Below the pieces are notes generated by a model. It was not told the DNA's origin. It saw nothing but the letters and a program-made list of their open reading frames with translations, and did not search any database. 64,000 nt of DNA from Afipia sp. (GTDB taxonomy: Bacteria; Pseudomonadota; Alphaproteobacteria; Rhizobiales; Xanthobacteraceae), in NCBI GenBank assembly GCA_024508675.1, contig JANINQ010000003.1, forward strand, positions 533,382-597,381. Direction: 5' to 3'. Shown here piece after piece: positions 59,736 to 64,000 of this stretch (within the stretch, counting starts at the first letter, position 1; every line of letters begins with the position of its first letter). The translations under genes and the position numbers were made by a program.

Positions 59736-61604
59736 ATGCTGTCCATCAACGACATTTCCATCCGCATCGCCGGACGCCTTCTGATCGACCAGAGCACGGT
59801 TCAGGTCGTGCCGGGCGCGCGCGTGGGCTTTGTCGGCCGCAACGGTGTCGGCAAATCGACTCTATTTCATGCCATTCGCGGCGATCTGGCGCTGGAATCC
59901 GGATCGATTTCGATTCCGCCGCGCTGGCGCGTGGGCAGCCTGGCGCAGGAAGCGCCCGACGGTCCGGAAAGCCTGATCGAGGTCGTGCTCAAGGCCGACC
60001 TCGAGCGCGCCGCACTGCTGCAGGAAGCCGAAACTGCGCAGGACCCGCATCGCATCGCCGACATCCAGACCCGGCTTGTCGATATCGACGCGCACTCCGC
60101 ACCGGCGCGTGCGGCGGCCATCCTCTCGGGCCTCGGCTTCTCGGCCGCTGACCAGTTGCGTTCGTGCTCGGAATTTTCCGGCGGCTGGCGCATGCGCGTC
60201 GCGCTGGCGGCGACGCTGTTCGCCGCGCCGGATCTTCTGCTGCTGGACGAGCCTACCAACTATCTCGATCTCGAAGGCACGCTCTGGCTCGAAGATCACC
60301 TTGCGAATTATCCGCGCACCGTGATCGTCATCAGTCATGACCGCGACCTGCTCGACACCTCCGTCGATCAGATCCTGCATCTCGATCGCGGCAAGCTCAC
60401 GCTCTACAAAGGAACGTATTCGTCGTTCGAGGAGCAGCGCGCGACACGCGAAATGCTCGATGCGAAACACGCCAGGAAGCAGATGGACGAGCGCAAGCGT
60501 CTGCAGGCGTTCGTCGATCGTTTCAAGGCCAAGGCATCGAAGGCCAAGCAGGCGCAATCGCGCGTGAAAATGCTGGAGCGGATGAAGCCGGTCACGGCGC
60601 TCGTCACGCAGGATGTCCGCGAGATCACATTCCCGGCTCCGGAGAAAACGCTCTCGCCGCCGATCATCGCAGTCGATGGGGTCTCGATCGGATACGATCC
60701 TGCCAAGCCTGTGCTGAACAAGGTCACGCTGCGCATCGACAACGATGACCGCATCGCCCTCCTCGGCTCCAACGGCAACGGCAAATCGACGCTGGTGAAA
60801 CTTCTGGCCGGCAAGCTGCCGCCGTTTTCGGGCAAGGTCGTCCGCGCCGCCAATCTGTCGGTCGGATATTTCGCGCAGCATCAGACCGATGAACTCGATC
60901 TCGAAGGCTCGGCTTACGATCATCTGCGGCGACTGATGCCGAACGAGACGGAAACCAAAGTGCGCGCACGCACCGGCGCAATTGGCTTTTCCGGCAAAGC
61001 CGGCGATACGAAGGTCAGTTCGCTCTCCGGCGGCGAGAAGGCGCGATTGCTGCTCGGACTTGCGACCTTCTACGGCCCGAACATGATCATCCTCGACGAG
61101 CCGACCAACCATCTGGACATCGACAGCCGTGCCGCGCTTGCGGAAGCCATCAACGATTTCCCCGGCGCGATCATTATGGTCTCGCATGACCGCTACCTGA
61201 TCGAGGCCTGTGCCGATCAGCTATGGGTGGTGGCGGACCGCGCGGTGACGCCTTACGACGGCGACCTCGATGACTATCGCCGCTCGGTACTCACCACGCG
61301 CTCCGGGGAACGCGACCGCGGGAACAACGAGCGCGCCGCTGCCCGGGAGAAATCCCAGCCGCGCGCGAAGGAAAAGCGCGTCCCGCTGAAGCAGAAGATT
61401 GCGCAGGCTGAAAGCGAAATCGCGCGGATCACCGGCATCATCGAGAAAATCGACGCCGCGCTCGCCCTGCCCGATCTGTTCAAGCGCGATCCGAAGCAGG
61501 CCACGCAACTGACCAAGGCGCGCGCAAGCGCGGCGGAAGCGTTGCAACGCGCTGAAGATGAATGGCTGGAAGCAAGTTCGTCCTACGACGAAGCGGCAAG
61601 CTGA
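59736..61604 (+). CDS. ABC-F family ATPase (Uup/EttA-like)
   Basis: A 622-residue protein with two ABC cassettes and no membrane segments. First cassette: Walker A 'GRNGVGKSTL', signature 'FSGGW', Walker B 'LLLLDEPTNYLDLE'. Linker helices (KAKQAQSRVK region) follow. Second cassette: Walker A 'LLGSNGNGKSTLVKLL', signature 'SSLSGGEKARLL', Walker B 'MIILDEPTNHLDID'. The C-terminal segment (about 520-622) is Arg/Lys/Glu-rich and coiled-coil-like, as in Uup. ABC-F proteins act on the ribosome in translation or protection, not in transport. The start is set by the conserved N-end. Confidence 0.93.
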   Translation: MLSINDISIRIAGRLLIDQSTVQVVPGARVGFVGRNGVGKSTLFHAIRGDLALESGSISIPPRWRVGSLAQEAPDGPESLIEVVLKADLERAALLQEAETAQDPHRIADIQTRLVDIDAHSAPARAAAILSGLGFSAADQLRSCSEFSGGWRMRVALAATLFAAPDLLLLDEPTNYLDLEGTLWLEDHLANYPRTVIVISHDRDLLDTSVDQILHLDRGKLTLYKGTYSSFEEQRATREMLDAKHARKQMDERKRLQAFVDRFKAKASKAKQAQSRVKMLERMKPVTALVTQDVREITFPAPEKTLSPPIIAVDGVSIGYDPAKPVLNKVTLRIDNDDRIALLGSNGNGKSTLVKLLAGKLPPFSGKVVRAANLSVGYFAQHQTDELDLEGSAYDHLRRLMPNETETKVRARTGAIGFSGKAGDTKVSSLSGGEKARLLLGLATFYGPNMIILDEPTNHLDIDSRAALAEAINDFPGAIIMVSHDRYLIEACADQLWVVADRAVTPYDGDLDDYRRSVLTTRSGERDRGNNERAAAREKSQPRAKEKRVPLKQKIAQAESEIARITGIIEKIDAALALPDLFKRDPKQATQLTKARASAAEALQRAEDEWLEASSSYDEAAS

Positions 61605-61615
61605 CATCCGCGGTC

Positions 61616-61739
61616 CTCATCCTGAGGAGCGCGCTTTGCGCGCGTCTCGAAGGATGAAGTTGAATCAATGAAAGATAGCATCATCGCAAGCCCATGGTTC
61701 GAGACGCGAGGCTTCGCCTCGCTCCTCACCATGAGGTCT
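61616..61739 (+). repeat. palindromic intergenic repeat, family C, copy 2
   Basis: A 124-bp element between the ABC-F gene and the convergent lipoprotein gene. It starts TCCTCATCCTGAGGAGCGCG and ends with CTCCTCACCATGAGG; inner TCTCGAAGGATGA and TTCGAGACGCGAGG stems match the first copy at 12425. Both copies share the words CCTCATCCTGAG and TCTCGAAGGAT. Confidence 0.85.
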
Positions 61740-61753
61740 GAGCTGATATAAAA

Positions 61754-62293
61754 TCAGGCGCGCTTCTTCTTGGCCGCGCGCGCTGGTTTTTCCGGCGGCG
61801 GCACATCAACACGCTCGATCGATGTCAGGCGGCCCGAGGTGAAGGTATAAGCGCCGGGGCGCGGGCCAGTGCGCCATGTCACCTGCGCAACACGATCACC
61901 GCGCTCGTTGTTCGTCAGATTGACGTTATCCGGAGCGACTGCAATGGCGCGCGCCACGTCGCATTCGGTATGCCCCAGCGCCACCGGCGCGGCGGCGACC
62001 TGCCCCTCCGTCGAGGCATTGGCGTCGGCCGGACCAGGGGCCGATGCTCCCGGGCATTGTCCGTCTGACGAAATCAGATCGTTTGGCGACACGTCCTTTG
62101 TCGCGCTCAGCGGCGGCGTTTCGATCGAACTGTTGCCGCCTTTGAAAATCTTGCCCGGACGCGCGAACCATTCCTGATCCTTGAGCGAGAAATCCGACAG
62201 CGCGCCGACACCCCCGCAGCCCGCCACCATGGGGGCCACAATCACAAGGGCCGCCAACTGCCGGACAGGAATGGATTTACGCTGGACGCTCAA
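61754..62293 (-). CDS. lipoprotein of unknown function (179 aa)
   Basis: The start proposed is TTG 62293 ('LSVQRKSIPVRQL'), after which a lipobox 'VAPMVAGC' places the lipidated Cys at about residue 26, consistent with an outer-membrane or periplasmic lipoprotein. A longer frame to 62362 would put 23 unlikely residues before it. The body is low-complexity and acidic, with 'NDLISSDGQCPG', 'CDVARAIAVAPDNVNLTNNERGDRVAQVTWRTGPRPGAYTFTSGRL' in the second half; the last 20 residues are Lys/Pro-rich. No family with a known function is recognised. Confidence 0.7.
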   Translation of the reverse strand: MSVQRKSIPVRQLAALVIVAPMVAGCGGVGALSDFSLKDQEWFARPGKIFKGGNSSIETPPLSATKDVSPNDLISSDGQCPGASAPGPADANASTEGQVAAAPVALGHTECDVARAIAVAPDNVNLTNNERGDRVAQVTWRTGPRPGAYTFTSGRLTSIERVDVPPPEKPARAAKKKRA

Positions 62294-62544
62294 ATCTTCG
62301 CTCTCACACCAACTACAACGCTTCAAAGCGCGATTACGGAACCGGAACACCACATAAAGCAAATGCCTAAAGAATCATTTGCGCGTCTTTGGCGGCCTTG
62401 ATGGAACAGACGCCGATCACGGCGCAGGTCGGCCTTCCAACACCCATTTGCGGCACCATGGTGGCTAACCGCCGGTCAGGTCAACGAAAAAGACTGTAAT
62501 GTTTAACGGCCACCCGGAATTGTCCGGGGTGGTCCTGAATCATC

Positions 62545-62997
62545 CTATGCGCGCTTTTGCCATTTGCCGCGTTCATCGGTCTGCCAGTATGTCAGGTCCA
62601 AGCCGCGTGATTTTCCGTCGGTCCAGGCGGCCCGCGCAACGCTCAGAGCCTCGTCGTCATCACCATTGAAGACCAGAACCACGCGGTCATATGTCGCGCA
62701 GTCTTTCGGCAAGCCGGCAGCGTCGACGATGAACCGGACATTGGCGTTGTTGGGATTGCCGTCATCCACCGTGAGAACAATCGGCTGGGTCGCGACGTCG
62801 CTCTCGCGCCACGTACCGTGCGGCAGGAATGAATCTTCGCGATAGGTCCACAGATGCGCGTCGAGGGCTTCGGCCCTTTCTTCCGACCCGGTCTGCACTG
62901 CAACACGCCAGCCGCGCTCAAGGGATTTCTCGAGCAGCGGCGGCAACACCTTCTCAAGTGTCGTGTCTTGCAGATGATAGAACAGGACTTCGGTCAT
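62545..62997 (-). CDS. holC: DNA polymerase III subunit chi
   Basis: A 150-residue clamp-loader accessory subunit that bridges the loader and SSB. The start is ATG 62997 ('MTEVLFYHLQDTTLEKVLPPLLEKSL'); the earlier frame is not conserved. Landmarks: 'GWRVAVQTGSEERAEALDAHLWTYREDSFLPHG' and 'QPIVLTVDDGNPNNANVRFIVDAAGLPKDC', which form the HolC fold. It is downstream of pepA on the same strand, a neighbour pair that is common in alphaproteobacteria. A 9- to 10-bp hairpin (62510-62532) follows without a good T-run. Confidence 0.92.
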   Translation of the reverse strand: MTEVLFYHLQDTTLEKVLPPLLEKSLERGWRVAVQTGSEERAEALDAHLWTYREDSFLPHGTWRESDVATQPIVLTVDDGNPNNANVRFIVDAAGLPKDCATYDRVVLVFNGDDDEALSVARAAWTDGKSRGLDLTYWQTDERGKWQKRA

Positions 62998-63028
62998 GGT
63001 ATGCGACCAATCGGATCTCATGCAGGGT

Positions 63029-63110
63029 GTCATTGCGAGGAGCCTTTGCGACGAAGCAATCCAGTTCTTGTTTTCAAAAGGCTGGATTGCTTCGCTTCGC
63101 TCGCAATGAC
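63029..63110 (+). repeat. palindromic intergenic repeat, family B, copy 2
   Basis: An 82-bp element bounded by GTCATTGCGAGGAGC and CGCTCGCAATGAC, with inner CGACGAAGCAATCCAG / CTGGATTGCTTCGC. It lacks the insertion found in the first copy (27129-27252) and so may be closer to the basic unit. It lies between pepA and holC, inside what could be an operon. Confidence 0.85.
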
Positions 63111-63121
63111 GGCGAAGGACT

Positions 63122-64000
63122 TTACCGCTTCGCCTCGTAATTATCAGCCACGAGCTGGTTCAGCAGCCGTACGCCGTAACCCGAGCCCCAGCTGCGGTTG
63201 ATATCCGACGCCGGAACACCCATCGCCGTACCTGCGATGTCGAGATGCGCCCATGGCGTACCGTCAACAAAGCGCTGCAGGAACTGCGCGGCGGTGATCG
63301 AACCGCCGTTGCGGGTGCCGGTGTTCTTCATGTCGGCGAATTGCGAGTCGATCTGCTTGTCGTATTCGGGACCGAGCGGCATGCGCCATACGCGCTCGCC
63401 GGTCTCCTGCCCTGCCGCCGTCAGGCGTTCCGCAAGCTTGTCGTCGTTCGAGAACATGCCTGCATAATCGACGCCGAGTGCGACCATGATCGCGCCGGTC
63501 AGCGTCGCCAGATCGACCATGAACTTCGGCTTGTGCTTCTTCGCGACATACCAGAGCACGTCGGCCAGCACGAGGCGGCCTTCGGCGTCAGTGTTGATGA
63601 TCTCGATGGTCTGTCCCGACATCGAGGTGACGATGTCGCCCGGCCGCTGCGCATTGCCGTCGGGCATGTTCTCCACAAGGCCGATCGCACCGATCACATT
63701 GACCTTCGCCTTGCGCGCGGCCAGCGCATGCATGAGGCCGACCACGCAGGCGGCACCGCCCATGTCACCCTTCATGTCTTCCATGCTGCCTGCAGGCTTG
63801 ATCGAAATGCCGCCGGTGTCGAAGCACACACCCTTGCCGACAAAGGCGATGGGCTGCTCGCCTGCCTTGCCGCCATTCCAGCGCATGATGACCATGCGAC
63901 CGTCGTGTTCCGAACCTTGCGAAACACCGAGCAGCGCGCCCATGCCGAGTTTCGTCATCGCCCTGACGTCGAGCACTTCGACCTTGACGCCGAGCTTGCG
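63122..64000 (-). CDS. pepA: leucyl aminopeptidase, C-terminal part
   Basis: The frame is open at the right edge, so about 292 residues of the M17 enzyme are present. The full metal and catalytic set is there: '[34 protein letters not shown]' (Lys and Asp metal ligands), '[51 protein letters not shown]' (NTDAEGRL signature with Asp and Glu ligands), and the C-terminal '[15 protein letters not shown]'. It cleaves N-terminal amino acids in the cytoplasm. holC follows after a family B repeat. Confidence 0.97.
   Translation of the reverse strand, partial: RKLGVKVEVLDVRAMTKLGMGALLGVSQGSEHDGRMVIMRWNGGKAGEQPIAFVGKGVCFDTGGISIKPAGSMEDMKGDMGGAACVVGLMHALAARKAKVNVIGAIGLVENMPDGNAQRPGDIVTSMSGQTIEIINTDAEGRLVLADVLWYVAKKHKPKFMVDLATLTGAIMVALGVDYAGMFSNDDKLAERLTAAGQETGERVWRMPLGPEYDKQIDSQFADMKNTGTRNGGSITAAQFLQRFVDGTPWAHLDIAGTAMGVPASDINRSWGSGYGVRLLNQLVADNYEAKR

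Noticed and set aside
59862-61187. 441-codon frame on the minus strand
   Set aside because: Antisense to the ABC-F gene, with biased Arg/Asp/His composition; the plus-strand product has all family motifs.
62510-62532. Hairpin downstream of holC as terminator
   Set aside because: A good stem, but no T-run follows on the minus strand; not called as a terminator.

Overview
The window looks like ordinary chromosome of an alphaproteobacterium of the Hyphomicrobiales, most likely the Bradyrhizobium / Rhodopseudomonas / Afipia / Nitrobacter group. The reasons are high-GC codon use, a eukaryote-type glutamine synthetase II with a divergent DUF2735 gene, a ClpS2-type adaptor, an HdaA-type DnaA regulator beside polyphosphate kinase, tripartite-tricarboxylate (Bug) binding proteins, and several families of short palindromic intergenic repeats of the kind found in that group. 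No rRNA, tRNA, CRISPR array, phage or transposase gene was seen. The assignment is by recognition of protein families, not by a search.

Layout. 0-4 kb: the end of a flavin-dependent monooxygenase, then two Bug-type solute binding proteins around a LysR regulator. 4-13 kb: mixed single genes (group III truncated haemoglobin, DUF4344 metallopeptidase, 3-hydroxyacyl-CoA dehydrogenase, flavin reductase, choloylglycine-hydrolase-type amidase, MliC-like protein, Sel1 repeat protein, esterase, ClpS2) with small secreted or zinc-ribbon proteins. 13-16 kb: an orphan ABC binding protein with two candidate operators, a cupin, and a Pro-rich secreted protein preceded by two 76-bp palindromes. 16-21 kb: an MgtC-like protein and an RND pump (fusion protein plus permease). 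21-28 kb: thioesterase, M20 deacylase, a divergent NAD(P)-binding protein / HxlR pair with a clear operator, an SMR exporter operon, an SDR dehydrogenase and CreA. 28-34 kb: L,D-transpeptidase, a membrane protein, glutathione peroxidase, polysaccharide deacetylase, RibD-like reductase and DoxX.

34-43.6 kb: maeB, aspS, a VOC protein, rnd, a GNAT protein, then alkB with a second 2-oxoglutarate oxygenase. 43.7-46.5 kb: a nitrogen module, with glnII (sigma-54 type promoter and strong terminator), divergent DUF2735, and glutaminase. 46.5-55.5 kb: a conserved housekeeping block of membrane protein, ppx, ppk1, hdaA and a CDP-alcohol phosphatidyltransferase on the minus strand, divergent from purM-purN, then a cold-shock protein. 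55.7-64 kb: a barrel-only autotransporter, a TerC protein, ndk, a duplicated pair of His/Gly-rich secreted proteins, an ABC-F ATPase, a lipoprotein, holC and the truncated end of pepA.

Most of the window is core metabolism. The least explained parts are the small secreted families present as within-window paralogues, the 49-codon membrane peptide in the SMR operon, the GTATC-N5-GATAC motif shared by two distant promoters, the paired 76-bp palindromes, and three further repeat families.
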